A DNA stretch of 64,000 nt from NCBI GenBank assembly GCA_964566055.1, contig CAZMHI010000001.1, forward strand, positions 62,001 to 126,000, in the 5' to 3' direction. This DNA is from TMED23 sp964566055 (GTDB lineage: Bacteria > Pseudomonadota > Alphaproteobacteria > Rhodospirillales > UBA2165). Below are positions 25,099 to 34,143 of this stretch, in pieces. The first letter of the stretch is position 1, and each line of letters opens with the position of its first letter. Below the pieces are notes generated by a model that was not told the DNA's origin, did no database searches, and saw nothing but the letters and a program-made list of their open reading frames with translations. The translations under genes and the position numbers were made by a program.

Positions 25099-25839
25099 AT
25101 GCCCGTTAGAATTTTTTTAGCTGCGGCAGTCGCAGCTTTTTTTGTGCTCGTTACTCAGGTCACCCCCTCCCAAGCGGCCCAATGTGACAAATTGCCTCCA
25201 GTCGAATGGTGGACCAAATCGCATGCCAAGGTCATCGATACCGTCAATAAAAAATATAAGGGCAACTGGAAAAAATATATTGATCGTTGGATTTCCTATC
25301 GTGACCGAATGCAAAAATTATACCTTAACAAATCAACAGCAATCGTGAAATCAAGGAGAATTAAACTGCGGGGCAAGCATCTCGCCCGCCATGTTAAACA
25401 TGTCGAGGCACGGATTAAAGTTCTCCAATGTCTAAGTAGGAACAACAGTGGCGAAAAAGGAAATGATCAAAAAGACGCTAATTCTTCAGTTCAAGTCACT
25501 GAAGTATCATCTGACCGATTAGAAGTTGAAATATCTGCAAGATGCGAAAAAACAACGCCGGTATTTTTAATTACCAATCTCGGCGACCGATGGCCGAGAC
25601 TCGGAGAAATCAAAATATACGATATTGAGAAACAATCGATGTTGTCCACCCGCCGCGTTCGAATGCGCAATTCTCAGCAAGCAACTTTCAGAGTTAAAAA
25701 ACGCGGTGGAGGTTCTTACGACACTGTCGGTCTTTGGATTTCTCCGACTTGGGAAAAGCGGCCTTTCAAATATGACGCTAAAATCAACTGTTTGAGTCAA
25801 ACCGCCAAGTTTAATAACTCTACAGCATTCTCGAGATAA
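25099..25839 (+). CDS. Secreted protein of unknown function
   Basis: The 246-residue product starts with a clear signal peptide (MPVRIFLAAAVAAFFVLVTQ, cleavage likely near PSQAA, residue 27). The mature part is basic in its first half (many Lys/Arg, with an YKGNWKKYIDRWISYRDRMQKLY amphipathic region and long helices to about residue 115), then a low-complexity linker, and a likely beta-rich C-terminal domain (about 135-235) with conserved-looking tryptophans. Cysteines C29, C113, C149 and C238 could form two disulfides. I do not recognise the family. Two palindromes lie in its promoter. Its 3' end overlaps the convergent amidohydrolase gene by 43 bases. Confidence 0.7.
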   Translation: MPVRIFLAAAVAAFFVLVTQVTPSQAAQCDKLPPVEWWTKSHAKVIDTVNKKYKGNWKKYIDRWISYRDRMQKLYLNKSTAIVKSRRIKLRGKHLARHVKHVEARIKVLQCLSRNNSGEKGNDQKDANSSVQVTEVSSDRLEVEISARCEKTTPVFLITNLGDRWPRLGEIKIYDIEKQSMLSTRRVRMRNSQQATFRVKKRGGGSYDTVGLWISPTWEKRPFKYDAKINCLSQTAKFNNSTAFSR

Positions 25840-26750
25840 ATCTTTTCTTTCTCCTCATCGGGAATATTCATTTTATCCACAGCCCGGATGGTCCATTCCA
25901 TAAAACCACCGGCATTTTTCATGCGCAAAGAGCCGAGCGGCACGTCGGTGCCAAACAACATTTTATCAGCCCCGAAAAACTCATAGCCACACATTAGGGC
26001 CGCCGTGTTGCCGTAAAGTGCGGTGTCGTTATAGAACTTCTTAAGATTTCCGTGGGTTTTGCGTTCAGGATGCATCCAGCGAATGCGTTGCTCAAAAGTC
26101 GGGATCATTGAGCCTAAATGATGAGTAATGAATTTTAAATCCGGGAATTCGTCAAATATCCAACTGGAAGCGATAGTAACCATGGCTTTCGACGTTTCGT
26201 ATTCCCAGCCCAGCATGGCTTCCTGGCCGACCGATACGCCGGGCGGTTCCGTTGGATGCAGCCAAATCGGCAGATCATACTCGCACATTTTTTGGTAAAA
26301 CGGCCGCAACCGCTCAGAATCAAGGGTTTCTTCCCCAAGGCTCGTAAAAAGGCGCACGCCGCGCATGCCCAGCTCACCTATAGCCCGGTCGCATTCCGCC
26401 AGCGCCAGATCCATATCGTTCATCGGCAGGATCGCCACGGCACCGATAAAACGGTCCGGATAAGTCGCCACCAGCTCGGTCAACTCATCATTGGCCATGC
26501 GGCTGACTTCCAGTGTATCTTTGGGATTGGCAAAAAGTTCGACTGGCGGATTGGAGATGGTCAGCACATGAAGGACGTCGGGGTGGCGGTCCATAAAGCG
26601 GAAGCGGAGATCGAGATCATTCACTGCGGTTTTAGATTCCCGTTTTTCGAGGTATTTGGTCGCCACAGGGTCGGTGCCTTTACGGGTAATCTCAAGCAGC
26701 TTCTGCGCCGCTTTTTTCGGCCACCAATGGGTATAAACATCAATCTTCAC
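25797..26750 (-). CDS. Amidohydrolase 2 family metal-dependent hydrolase or decarboxylase
   Basis: The 317-residue TIM-barrel protein belongs to the ACMSD-like amidohydrolases. Metal or active-site residues visible are H8 (YTHWWP), H165 (WLHPTEP), H210-H211 (ITHHLGSM) and D269 (LFGTDVPLG). In the usual HxH motif the first histidine is Y6 here, a change also seen in some family members, so metal binding at that side is altered. Relatives decarboxylate or hydrolyse aromatic or cyclic acids. It is the last gene in the direction FAH, TRAP, amidohydrolase, which suggests a shared catabolic pathway. Confidence 0.85.
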   Translation of the reverse strand: MKIDVYTHWWPKKAAQKLLEITRKGTDPVATKYLEKRESKTAVNDLDLRFRFMDRHPDVLHVLTISNPPVELFANPKDTLEVSRMANDELTELVATYPDRFIGAVAILPMNDMDLALAECDRAIGELGMRGVRLFTSLGEETLDSERLRPFYQKMCEYDLPIWLHPTEPPGVSVGQEAMLGWEYETSKAMVTIASSWIFDEFPDLKFITHHLGSMIPTFEQRIRWMHPERKTHGNLKKFYNDTALYGNTAALMCGYEFFGADKMLFGTDVPLGSLRMKNAGGFMEWTIRAVDKMNIPDEEKEKIYLENAVELLNLAV

Positions 26751-26853
26751 AGCGAAACCTCCCCGGACAATTCTTTTATTTAATTAGCCTACTCAATCCC
26801 TCGAACAATAGGAATAGAAAGCCGGATAAGAATTTCACCAGATGGAATTTTAG

Positions 26854-28164
26854 TCAGACCAAGTAGAGGGCGATCTCAGGAAATAACACGACCAATATCA
26901 GCACTACCAGCATGGTCAGCGCAAAGGGTGCTGCGCCAATAAAAATGTCTCCAACCTTAATCCGGCTGTCACCGAGATTATTATGAATGACAAAGCAGGC
27001 CATCCCTAAAGGCGGCGTCAACAAACCGATCTCAACTGCAATAATAGTAACGATACCGAACCAGGTCAGATTGACATCGAAGGCCATCAGGATCGGAAAC
27101 GCCAAGGGCACGGTAATCAGCATGATGGAGCCTGAGTCTAAAATCGTCCCCATCAACACAATCACCACTAAATAGATAGCCAGCAGCTCTGTTGGTCCAA
27201 GACCTGATTCTTCGATAAAACCTTCCATAAGCCCCGGAATACCGGAAACCACGATCAGCTTGCCGTAGAGATGCGCAGAAATTAGGAGGAAGCATATTGC
27301 CGCCGTGACATGGCCGGTTTCGGTTAAAACCTGCCAGAGTTTTTTGAACGTTAGTTTCTTAAACAGCGCCAATATAAAAGCACCAAAGGCGCCGACCCCG
27401 CCGGCCTCGGTCGCCGTAAAAATACCCCCCCAAATACCGCCCAGGACAATGACAATCAAGGTGAGAATGGGGATCAGTTTTAAACACAGTTCAATAAAGC
27501 TCATATGCGGCGACGTATCAGTTACCTCAGTGCCCCCCGGCATGACATGCTCCGGAAATTGCCGCGCCATGATGGCAATCAGCACAGAGAAGGCAAAGGC
27601 CAGCAAAATGCCCGGCAGAATACCGGCGATAAACAAATCACCGATTGAGGATTCCGTCAAAATTCCAAACAAAATCAGCAGCATGGAGGGCGGGATCAAC
27701 ATGCCAAGGACGGAAGATCCGGCCACCACACCAACTGCAAAGCGCGGATTATAGCCAAGCCGCAACATTTCCGGCACGGCCACTTTGGTGAACACCGAGG
27801 CTGAGGCGATCGAAGAGCCGGTGACAGCGGCAAAGACAGCATTGGCGGCCACCGTCGCGGTGCCCAGGCCGGCGCGGACTTTGCGGAACAGATGATTGGC
27901 GACGTCATAGGTATCTTTGCCGATGCCCGACACACTCACCAACAGCCCCATCAGAACGAATAGCGGAATGACGCCAAATTCAAACCGCCTGAGACTTTCG
28001 GCCGCCGCCGCCGCTAATAGTTTACCGGCAATCGTCGCATCTTCTCTGATGATCCAGACGCCAACATATGAAATCAATGCCAGGGCAATGCCAACATGCA
28101 TTCCAATATAGACAAAAACCAAAACTGCGAGAACTGAAAGTACACCGATTTCAACTTCGTTCAT
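26854..28164 (-). CDS. TRAP transporter large permease subunit (DctM)
   Basis: The 436-residue inner-membrane protein has the family layout of about twelve hydrophobic segments and signatures such as VTGSSIASASVFTKVAVPEM near residue 115, GSSVLGMLIPPSMLLILFGIL and LLTPPLGMACFVIHN. Together with DctQ and DctP it imports organic acids using an ion gradient. It overlaps the DctQ stop by four bases. The amidohydrolase gene follows 103 bases later. Confidence 0.96.
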   Translation of the reverse strand: MNEVEIGVLSVLAVLVFVYIGMHVGIALALISYVGVWIIREDATIAGKLLAAAAAESLRRFEFGVIPLFVLMGLLVSVSGIGKDTYDVANHLFRKVRAGLGTATVAANAVFAAVTGSSIASASVFTKVAVPEMLRLGYNPRFAVGVVAGSSVLGMLIPPSMLLILFGILTESSIGDLFIAGILPGILLAFAFSVLIAIMARQFPEHVMPGGTEVTDTSPHMSFIELCLKLIPILTLIVIVLGGIWGGIFTATEAGGVGAFGAFILALFKKLTFKKLWQVLTETGHVTAAICFLLISAHLYGKLIVVSGIPGLMEGFIEESGLGPTELLAIYLVVIVLMGTILDSGSIMLITVPLAFPILMAFDVNLTWFGIVTIIAVEIGLLTPPLGMACFVIHNNLGDSRIKVGDIFIGAAPFALTMLVVLILVVLFPEIALYLV

Positions 28165-28733
28165 CGTATCTTTCCAAGCCGGCGAAGGGCATTAATGTCG
28201 CGTAACAAGTGACGGAGGAATTGGAGAACACAAACGGTTGCGCCAATAACAATGACGGCTTTTACCGGCCATTCGGGCAGCGTAAATTCGCCATCGGTGC
28301 CGTCATAGGAATTAAGACGCCAGGCTTTCAAAAAGAATGGCACTGAATACCAGAGCAAAATACTCATGATAAAAACGCCGGCCAGATGAAATATTCCCTG
28401 CATGGTATGGCCGATTTTCGGCCGATTCGCGAGCAGGTTACTGATCAACATATCTGAACGGGTCAACCGTCCGGCCCGAAGTGCGTCCGCCAACTGTAGA
28501 AAGACAATGGCAATGATCGACATCGTTATAATGAGCGGCACGCCGCGGATCGGTGAGTTAAAAACAAACCGCATGAACACATCGGCCACGATGAGTGACA
28601 TCATGACAAATATCCAGCCGGTGCCGATGGCATTCAGGGTGGCAATTATCTTGTCGAATAAAATACCTAAAGAAGAGACCCAACTTTCGCCGTTTTGATC
28701 CGGAGAAAGCTGGGTTTGATTTTGATTGCTCAT
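28161..28733 (-). CDS. TRAP transporter small permease subunit (DctQ)
   Basis: The 190-residue protein has four membrane helices (about residues 29-54, 66-88, 110-132 and 151-172) with the conserved FVFNSPIRGVPLI stretch and LADALRAGRLTRSDML loop of DctQ. It forms the membrane complex with the large permease encoded next, whose start it overlaps by four bases. It follows the DctP gene after 19 bases. Confidence 0.93.
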   Translation of the reverse strand: MSNQNQTQLSPDQNGESWVSSLGILFDKIIATLNAIGTGWIFVMMSLIVADVFMRFVFNSPIRGVPLIITMSIIAIVFLQLADALRAGRLTRSDMLISNLLANRPKIGHTMQGIFHLAGVFIMSILLWYSVPFFLKAWRLNSYDGTDGEFTLPEWPVKAVIVIGATVCVLQFLRHLLRDINALRRLGKIR

Positions 28734-28752
28734 ATTAGATTATAAGAGTGGC

Positions 28753-29820
28753 CTACTCTTTATCCCAATTGCGGGCTAGTTTTTCACCGCCGGCTCGAAG
28801 ACCATCAAGATAGGCTTGCAGGATTTTGTTTGCAGGCAGTCCTTTCTTTTCCCAGGTCGCCGCCCATTGCTTCGGCACGTTCGGCAGTTTCATCGCCCAG
28901 CGACGACGTTCCGCCTCCGGAAATTCAGCGATTTTCAGACCTTTCTTAGTCATAATCCCACCAAATTTCTTTTCAAGCGCCAAGGAGGCTCCACTATACT
29001 TTTTGAGTAATATAGCCGTTTCTTGGCGCAGAATTTTTTGAGCATAAGGCGGAATTTTATCCCAAGCATCTTTGTTAAAGCTCATGCTAGGCCCAACGGT
29101 CGATCCAAAATTTACTTTGGTCATATGTTTGGCCGCTTCATACGTCTTGTAAATAAACGCCAATGTCATGGAAATCGGATATCCTGAATAAAGGCCATTT
29201 TTAATATTCGTAAAACTCTGGTTCATCGACGAGGTCACCGGGACCGCACCGACGGCCCGCACCCAAGCCGAAGCGGCGCCACTGGCGCCAATCCGTTTGC
29301 CTTTCAGGTCTTCATATTTTGTCACTGGAAAATTGCTGATGAGGTTCCAGGTATCAGACGCTGCGCCACCTAAATAAACCTGATTGCGCGATGACCAGGC
29401 TTTACCCATGACAGGGAATTTTTTATGTAAATCCTGGTTCACCTTGTTGAGCAGCATGACGTTTTTTGTTGCAAACGGCACTTTGTAAGACAGATTTTCA
29501 AGCGGCAGATTTGATTGCTCGAAAACATTCAGTGTCATACCCATCTGGGCAATACCCTCTTCAATGGCTTCGAAAGTATCTTTAAAACTCGCCAGGCTGC
29601 TGCCCCAGGCTTTTGACCATTTGATTTTGAAATTACCGCCTTCAGCCAATCGTTTATTAACCGCCGGAATATATGATTTAGCGGCAATCCGCAGCAACAA
29701 CATCGCCGGCGGTGGCGCTGCAACAAAGGTGATTTTCATTTCCTCGGCTGAAGCCGTTGGTGTTGATAAGGACGCTGCACCGAAAACAGCAAGCGCAGCA
29801 AGTTTCAAACTTTTAGACAT
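28753..29820 (-). CDS. TRAP transporter substrate-binding protein (DctP family)
   Basis: The periplasmic solute receptor of the TRAP system. I start it at ATG 29820, preceded by GGGAGT, which gives a clean signal peptide (MSKSLKLAALAVFGAASLST, cleaved near ASAEE); a longer frame to 29865 lacks these signs. The 355-residue product has the family features of a central GAPLENLSYK-like stretch (LPLENLSYKVPFAT), the arginine motif LKGKRIGASGAASAW and the SMNQSFTNIKNGLYSGYP region that closes on the carboxylate of the ligand. The ligand is not known; neighbours suggest an organic acid. Confidence 0.93.
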   Translation of the reverse strand: MSKSLKLAALAVFGAASLSTPTASAEEMKITFVAAPPPAMLLLRIAAKSYIPAVNKRLAEGGNFKIKWSKAWGSSLASFKDTFEAIEEGIAQMGMTLNVFEQSNLPLENLSYKVPFATKNVMLLNKVNQDLHKKFPVMGKAWSSRNQVYLGGAASDTWNLISNFPVTKYEDLKGKRIGASGAASAWVRAVGAVPVTSSMNQSFTNIKNGLYSGYPISMTLAFIYKTYEAAKHMTKVNFGSTVGPSMSFNKDAWDKIPPYAQKILRQETAILLKKYSGASLALEKKFGGIMTKKGLKIAEFPEAERRRWAMKLPNVPKQWAATWEKKGLPANKILQAYLDGLRAGGEKLARNWDKE

Positions 29821-29919
29821 GTGATTACTCCCAGTTAGATGTTTGGCGATACCATGTGGCCGCAATAATTATTTTTATGATCTTAATGTCCGCTATTCCG
29901 GACCTAAAAATCAAGCGAA

Positions 29920-30858
29920 TTAATATGTTGTGTATTTTTGTGGAATGTCGGCAACTACCGGATTTTGCAGTACACCGAGGCCGGAGATTTCAACCTCGCA
30001 GACATCACCCGGCGTCATGTGAACGCGACCGGCATATTGTACGGCATCATCAAAATGCGCATCAACTTGTGCGGCCTTGTCATTGGGATCGGGTTTGAGT
30101 GCTCCCGGCGTGCCGCAGACGATGACATCCCCCGGGCGCAGCCGGTAGCCGGTCGAAATATAGTGGATCAATTCCTCCATGCGGAAAATCGAGCCACTGA
30201 GGCTTTCCTGCTGACGGGTGACGCCATTGAGCCGGGTTGAAATCGTTTGCTTGTAAGGATCTCCAAATTCATCCGGCGTCATCAGCCAGGGCCCAAAGGC
30301 AGCTGATTGTTCGAAATTCTTCCCCAACCCAAACTGTCTATTGTGCCCTTGAAATTCCCGCACCGAACCTTCGTTATATATTGAGAAGCCGGCGATATGG
30401 TCGAGCGCTTTATCTTTTGGTATGTGCCGTCCGCTTTTACCGATAATGATCGCCATCTCGCCTTCATAATCATAAGCCCTGGCAATAGCGGGATCGGGGC
30501 ACATCAGCGGCTGACCGGAACCAACGTGGCCACCGGCATGACGCAAAAAGATGTGCGGATATTTATCAGAGGTGGTTAACCCGGTTTCCTCAACGTGGGT
30601 ATGAAAATTAAGCGCCATCGCCCAAATTGCCGTCGGTTCAGGAATAACCGGATCGAGTTGGACATCATCAATGGAGAAACTTGGCTCGACGCCAGCCGTC
30701 GCTGAACGGACTTTTTCTAAGCTTGGATCAACCGCTAAAAGGTCCTTTAAATTGGCTGGCAGATCCGGTGCGGCGTCATTGAGCGGGATGACGCCCCCTT
30801 CGCCAACAATCACTCCGACTCCCGTTTTTTTGTCTTTTTGGTACGAAATAACACGCAT
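29920..30858 (-). CDS. Fumarylacetoacetate hydrolase (FAH) family protein
   Basis: FAH-family enzymes cleave C-C bonds or isomerise or hydrate dicarbonyl acids, often at the end of aromatic degradation. The 312-residue protein shows the metal pair E132 and E134 (YDYEGEMAIIIG), GFSIYNEGSVREFQ where many relatives have NDVSARD (so the third ligand is probably E163), and PGDVIVCGTPGA near the C-terminus. It is the first gene of the minus-strand series with the TRAP transporter and the amidohydrolase. Substrate unknown. Confidence 0.9.
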   Translation of the reverse strand: MRVISYQKDKKTGVGVIVGEGGVIPLNDAAPDLPANLKDLLAVDPSLEKVRSATAGVEPSFSIDDVQLDPVIPEPTAIWAMALNFHTHVEETGLTTSDKYPHIFLRHAGGHVGSGQPLMCPDPAIARAYDYEGEMAIIIGKSGRHIPKDKALDHIAGFSIYNEGSVREFQGHNRQFGLGKNFEQSAAFGPWLMTPDEFGDPYKQTISTRLNGVTRQQESLSGSIFRMEELIHYISTGYRLRPGDVIVCGTPGALKPDPNDKAAQVDAHFDDAVQYAGRVHMTPGDVCEVEISGLGVLQNPVVADIPQKYTTY

Positions 30859-31171
30859 TCTCGATTTCCCCGTATTTTTTTGTTTTAAAGTTGGAAAACA
30901 ATTCTCAGAAAAAGTCCTTAAGAGTCAAGGGTTTCCATATAATTAACGTAGGGTCGTTCAATGATCATGGTAGCTATGCAAAATTTGCAGAGGTAATTTG
31001 AACCCATTATCGCATATAACATGAGGTATATATCCCGGCTCGGCCAGGCGCGGCAATAAAACATATAATATTTAAGGCGCAGAAATGCTGCCAATTGCCC
31101 GACCAAAAGGTCCTTCCGGGGAGGAACGGAATTTCCGTTTATTGGTTAATAATTAAGATGGAGAGAGATCC
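30859..31171. promoter_or_regulatory. Divergent region between the FAH gene and the zinc-ribbon peptide gene
   Basis: No convincing gene is present in these 313 bases. Near the zinc-ribbon gene is the short inverted repeat AACGGAA-T-TTCCGTT at about 31125-31139, followed by the strong ribosome-binding stretch GGAGAGAG just before the ATG at 31172. Promoters for both directions are expected but were not pinpointed. Confidence 0.4.
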
Positions 31172-31342
31172 ATGGCCTCTCGTTCGGAAATGAACAAGAA
31201 ACCGCAATCGGATAAATTGGTTGCTAAACGCCGTAAATGCCTGATGTGCATGGACGAATTTCAGTCCAGCCATATCGGCGAACGCGTCTGCCCTGACTGC
31301 AAAGGCACGTCAACCTGGCGCCAGACCGGTATCGCAATTTAA
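31172..31342 (+). CDS. 56-residue zinc-ribbon protein
   Basis: A short frame with a purine-rich ribosome-binding site (GGAGAGAG) before its ATG. The product is basic, with a likely zinc ribbon: CLMC at residues 24-27 and CPDC at 43-46, separated by a loop containing FQSSHIGERV. The ribbon is followed by KGTSTWRQT. Such small zinc-finger proteins are common in Alphaproteobacteria without known function; nucleic-acid or protein binding is possible. The frame is closed by a strong terminator 30 bases after its stop, so it is a single-gene transcript. Confidence 0.8.
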   Translation: MASRSEMNKKPQSDKLVAKRRKCLMCMDEFQSSHIGERVCPDCKGTSTWRQTGIAI

Positions 31343-31371
31343 GTTTTGATTGAGTTATGATTTCAATTAAC

Positions 31372-31402
31372 GGGACGCTAGATTTAGCGTCCCTTTAATT
31401 TT
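31372..31402 (+). terminator. Rho-independent terminator of the zinc-ribbon gene
   Basis: A perfect 9-bp stem GGGACGCTA (31372-31380) with TAGCGTCCC (31385-31393), loop GATT, followed by TTTAATTTT. It lies between convergent genes and may also act on the opposite strand for the OsmC gene. Confidence 0.85.
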
Positions 31403-31408
31403 GCCAAT

Positions 31409-31834
31409 TTAGTTTTTCGCTGTATCGACAATTTCAATTTCATGACTAACCTCAGCGGTCTTGCCGAGCATGATGGTCGCCGAACAATAGGTTTCTGCTG
31501 ATAACGTAACCGCCCGCTCTACTTTCTTTGGATCGAGATTGCGTCCGGTAACAATGTAGCGAACCTTGATCTTGGTAAAAACTTTAGGGATTTCATCGGC
31601 CCGTTCGGCCTCAAGCTCGATCGCACAATCATCAACGTCCTCGCGGGATTTTTGCAGAATTTCGACAACGTCATAGGCGGTACAGCCCCCCATCCCCAGC
31701 AGCAAGGCCTCCATTGGCCGGATGCCAAGATCGCGGCCTCCTCCTGCCGGATCGCCATCCATGACCATCGAATGGCCACTGCCTGATTCGCCGAGAAAAG
31801 TTCTATCTTGAACCCATTTAACGCGCGCTTTCAT
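31409..31834 (-). CDS. OsmC family peroxiredoxin-like protein
   Basis: The 141-residue protein has the two active cysteines of OsmC/Ohr-type proteins: C51 (GMGGCTAYDV) and C117 (ETYCSATIMLG). The remaining pattern, a conserved early basic region and the SHEIEIV end, agrees with the YhfA-like branch of OsmC proteins, which reduce organic hydroperoxides or stay uncharacterised. It is transcribed alone, convergent with the zinc-ribbon gene across a shared terminator, and 147 bases divergent from the arylsulfotransferase-like gene. Confidence 0.9.
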   Translation of the reverse strand: MKARVKWVQDRTFLGESGSGHSMVMDGDPAGGGRDLGIRPMEALLLGMGGCTAYDVVEILQKSREDVDDCAIELEAERADEIPKVFTKIKVRYIVTGRNLDPKKVERAVTLSAETYCSATIMLGKTAEVSHEIEIVDTAKN

Positions 31835-31981
31835 AATTATATCTCTGATCTAAGAAGTTTTTGGGGCTCTAAGTGTAGCGGTTATTTCCACAGAACGAAA
31901 TCTTCTTACATTAAGGCTTTAACTAATTGCAATATTTCGCTCTTATGGCAGTTAATTAAATAAACTTCGGAGAAACCCCCA

Positions 31982-33040
31982 ATGTTATTCAATAAATTCG
32001 GGTTGACCCACCACGATGTGGGCCGAGCGACCCCCGGCTTTACGTTGTTTGCCCCAATCAACCATGATCAGGCGAACTTGCTGAATATCAACGGTGAAAT
32101 CGTCCATCAATGGCAGCTCAAAAAAGGCGGCATTAATCATTGTATGCTGCTGCCCAATGGCAATTTATTTATTGGTGAAGGCACTGAAAACGGCCCACCG
32201 ATACCGGCCGGCAAAGGTGGCTGGCTGCGGGAGTATGATTGGGACGGCAATGTCGTCTGGGAGCACCACGATGAAAACCATCACCATGATGCCCGGCGCC
32301 TGCCCAACGGCAATACGGTCTACATCGCCTGGAACAAGTTGAGCGACGCCGACGCCAACAAGATTAAAGGCGGCCTGGCCGGCACCGAAAACGCTTTCGA
32401 TGCGAGCGGCCCTTACGAGGATGTCATCAGAGAAATTGATACTGACGGTAATGTCGTTTGGGAATGGCACTCAACCGAATTGGATATGGATAAATATCCG
32501 ATTTGTCCGCTCTGCAAACGCCATGAATGGGCCCATGCCAATACCTGCGCACCGCTACCCAATGGCGACATTATGGTCAGTTACCGGGTGCTGAATCTGC
32601 TGATCATCATCGACCGCCAAACCGGCAAGGTAAAATGGGAGCACCACGATGTTGAACTTGGCCATCAGCACGACTGCCACATGTTGGATAACGGTAATGT
32701 CTTGGTTTATGCCAACGGTATGCATGGCGGCGATATTTTCTTCTCACGCATCGTCGAATTTGACCCGGATACCAAAGAATCAAAATGGGAATATAGCGGC
32801 AAGCCCGCGCTCAGCTTCTTCAGCCCGCACATTAGCGGAATGCAAAGGCTCGAAAACGGAAACACGCTCATCTGTGAAGGCGGCAAGGGTTGCATTTTTG
32901 AAGTAACACCTGAGGGTGATATCGTTTGGCAGTATATTTCGGAGATTTGGACACATAATCCATTGGCGGGAGACGTCAATTGGGTATTCCGCGCCTACCG
33001 CTATGCCGCTGACAGCCCGCAAATTCAAAATCGGGTTTGA
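31982..33040 (+). CDS. Arylsulfotransferase (ASST)-like beta-propeller protein
   Basis: The 352 residues contain repeated blades of the form LPNGNxxxxE followed by DxDGNVVWEH: near residues 57-95 (LPNGNLFIGEG, DWDGNVVWEHHDENHHHDA), 106-165, 195-235 and 280-320 (LENGNTLICEGGKG, PEGDIVWQY). This is the arylsulfotransferase-family propeller. Histidine-rich spots (HHDENHHHDAR, GHQHDCH) may bind metal or act in catalysis. Unlike periplasmic bacterial ASST, no signal peptide is present, so a cytoplasmic protein is expected. Whether it transfers sulfate is unproven. Its 3' end abuts the Rieske oxygenase gene. Confidence 0.8.
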   Translation: MLFNKFGLTHHDVGRATPGFTLFAPINHDQANLLNINGEIVHQWQLKKGGINHCMLLPNGNLFIGEGTENGPPIPAGKGGWLREYDWDGNVVWEHHDENHHHDARRLPNGNTVYIAWNKLSDADANKIKGGLAGTENAFDASGPYEDVIREIDTDGNVVWEWHSTELDMDKYPICPLCKRHEWAHANTCAPLPNGDIMVSYRVLNLLIIIDRQTGKVKWEHHDVELGHQHDCHMLDNGNVLVYANGMHGGDIFFSRIVEFDPDTKESKWEYSGKPALSFFSPHISGMQRLENGNTLICEGGKGCIFEVTPEGDIVWQYISEIWTHNPLAGDVNWVFRAYRYAADSPQIQNRV

Positions 33041-34084
33041 TTATTCAGCAGCGGATTTTCTTGCTGTCTGCTCGGCTTCAATCAATCGATCCATTAATTT
33101 TCCGGATTGAATAACCCCTTTATCGTGGGGGAAAGGGACCGGCTTGGCATCCGGTACGGTATCCCACATTTCCTGCTGTTTCTCGATAATTTCCAGATCT
33201 TCTGAAAAAGCAAAGCGATTGCCTTCAAAGGCAAAAGTATCAAGCTCTTCATCGTCGAGCGCGAAACTCCGCATCAAGCCCCAAAAATAGTTGGTCGTGC
33301 CGGATGTCTCGGGAACCAGCGCATTGATAATGCGAAACTCAGCGCGCTTATTTTCAGAAGATGTTTTCGCTGATTCCACAGTCGTATTGATCATAATGTA
33401 GCAGGGCGGAGAAAAAGTAATGTGCTGGCGATGATCAACCGGCTCAGTAAAGTCGGCACAGCGGTTAAAAAACGGCGAAGTTTTCTCGATCCCTAACATT
33501 TCACGCTGCACGACTATGGTGTCATCCACTTCTTCAGTTCTAAGCGGAAACTCTGTTACGTCACTGGTCGCCAGCGTCGTTTTATGGACAAATTTCGCAT
33601 GGGTCAGATCCAGCAAATTCTCATAGACGAGATTGTAAGCGCCCTTGATATGCAGGGTCTCGCCGCGGCCAGCCCATGCCGGATCATCGAGATAATGAAA
33701 ATCCGGGATTTTACTTTCATCTGCTTGATCGGCCTCACCCATCCAGACCCAAATCCAACTCCATTTCTCCACCGCTGGATAGCTATTTTGGCGGGCTTTT
33801 TTGGGTGCCTTATCCAAGCCGGGAACAGCGACGCACACCCCGGTCGGGTCAAAAGTGAAGCCGTGATAGCCGCACACAATATCGTCCCCATCGAGCCAGC
33901 CAGCCGACAATGGTGCAAACCGGTGACAGCAGCGGTCATCCAGGACAACAGGATCGCCCGCCTCTGTCCGGTAGAATACCAGCGGTTCATCAAGCATAAA
34001 ACGTTGAAAAGGTTCTCGGGTAACTTCGTGCGCCCAAGCGCCGACATACCAAGCATTGCGTAGATACACTAAAATCCCCTCCAC
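33041..34084 (-). CDS. Rieske non-haem iron oxygenase, alpha subunit (VanA/phthalate-oxygenase-like)
   Basis: The 347-residue protein has a Rieske [2Fe-2S] site with C52/H54 (RCCHRFAPL) and C71/H74 (CGYHGFTF), and a mononuclear iron site with H162 and H167 (LLDLTHAKFVHKTT). These are the marks of the demethylase/phthalate-type ring oxygenases that hydroxylate or O-demethylate aromatic acids such as vanillate. The reductase partner is not in the window. Substrate cannot be told. It ends exactly where the ASST-like gene ends on the other strand. Confidence 0.92.
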   Translation of the reverse strand: MEGILVYLRNAWYVGAWAHEVTREPFQRFMLDEPLVFYRTEAGDPVVLDDRCCHRFAPLSAGWLDGDDIVCGYHGFTFDPTGVCVAVPGLDKAPKKARQNSYPAVEKWSWIWVWMGEADQADESKIPDFHYLDDPAWAGRGETLHIKGAYNLVYENLLDLTHAKFVHKTTLATSDVTEFPLRTEEVDDTIVVQREMLGIEKTSPFFNRCADFTEPVDHRQHITFSPPCYIMINTTVESAKTSSENKRAEFRIINALVPETSGTTNYFWGLMRSFALDDEELDTFAFEGNRFAFSEDLEIIEKQQEMWDTVPDAKPVPFPHDKGVIQSGKLMDRLIEAEQTARKSAAE

Positions 34085-34143
34085 TTGCCAAAGCCGATTT
34101 TGTTTATAGCAAAAATTAGAGCTTTCGGTGCAAATGTTGTTGG

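Noticed and set aside
30918..31106. A 62-residue minus-strand frame in the gap before the zinc-ribbon gene
   Set aside because: No ribosome-binding site, no known pattern, and it lies in promoter territory for two genes.
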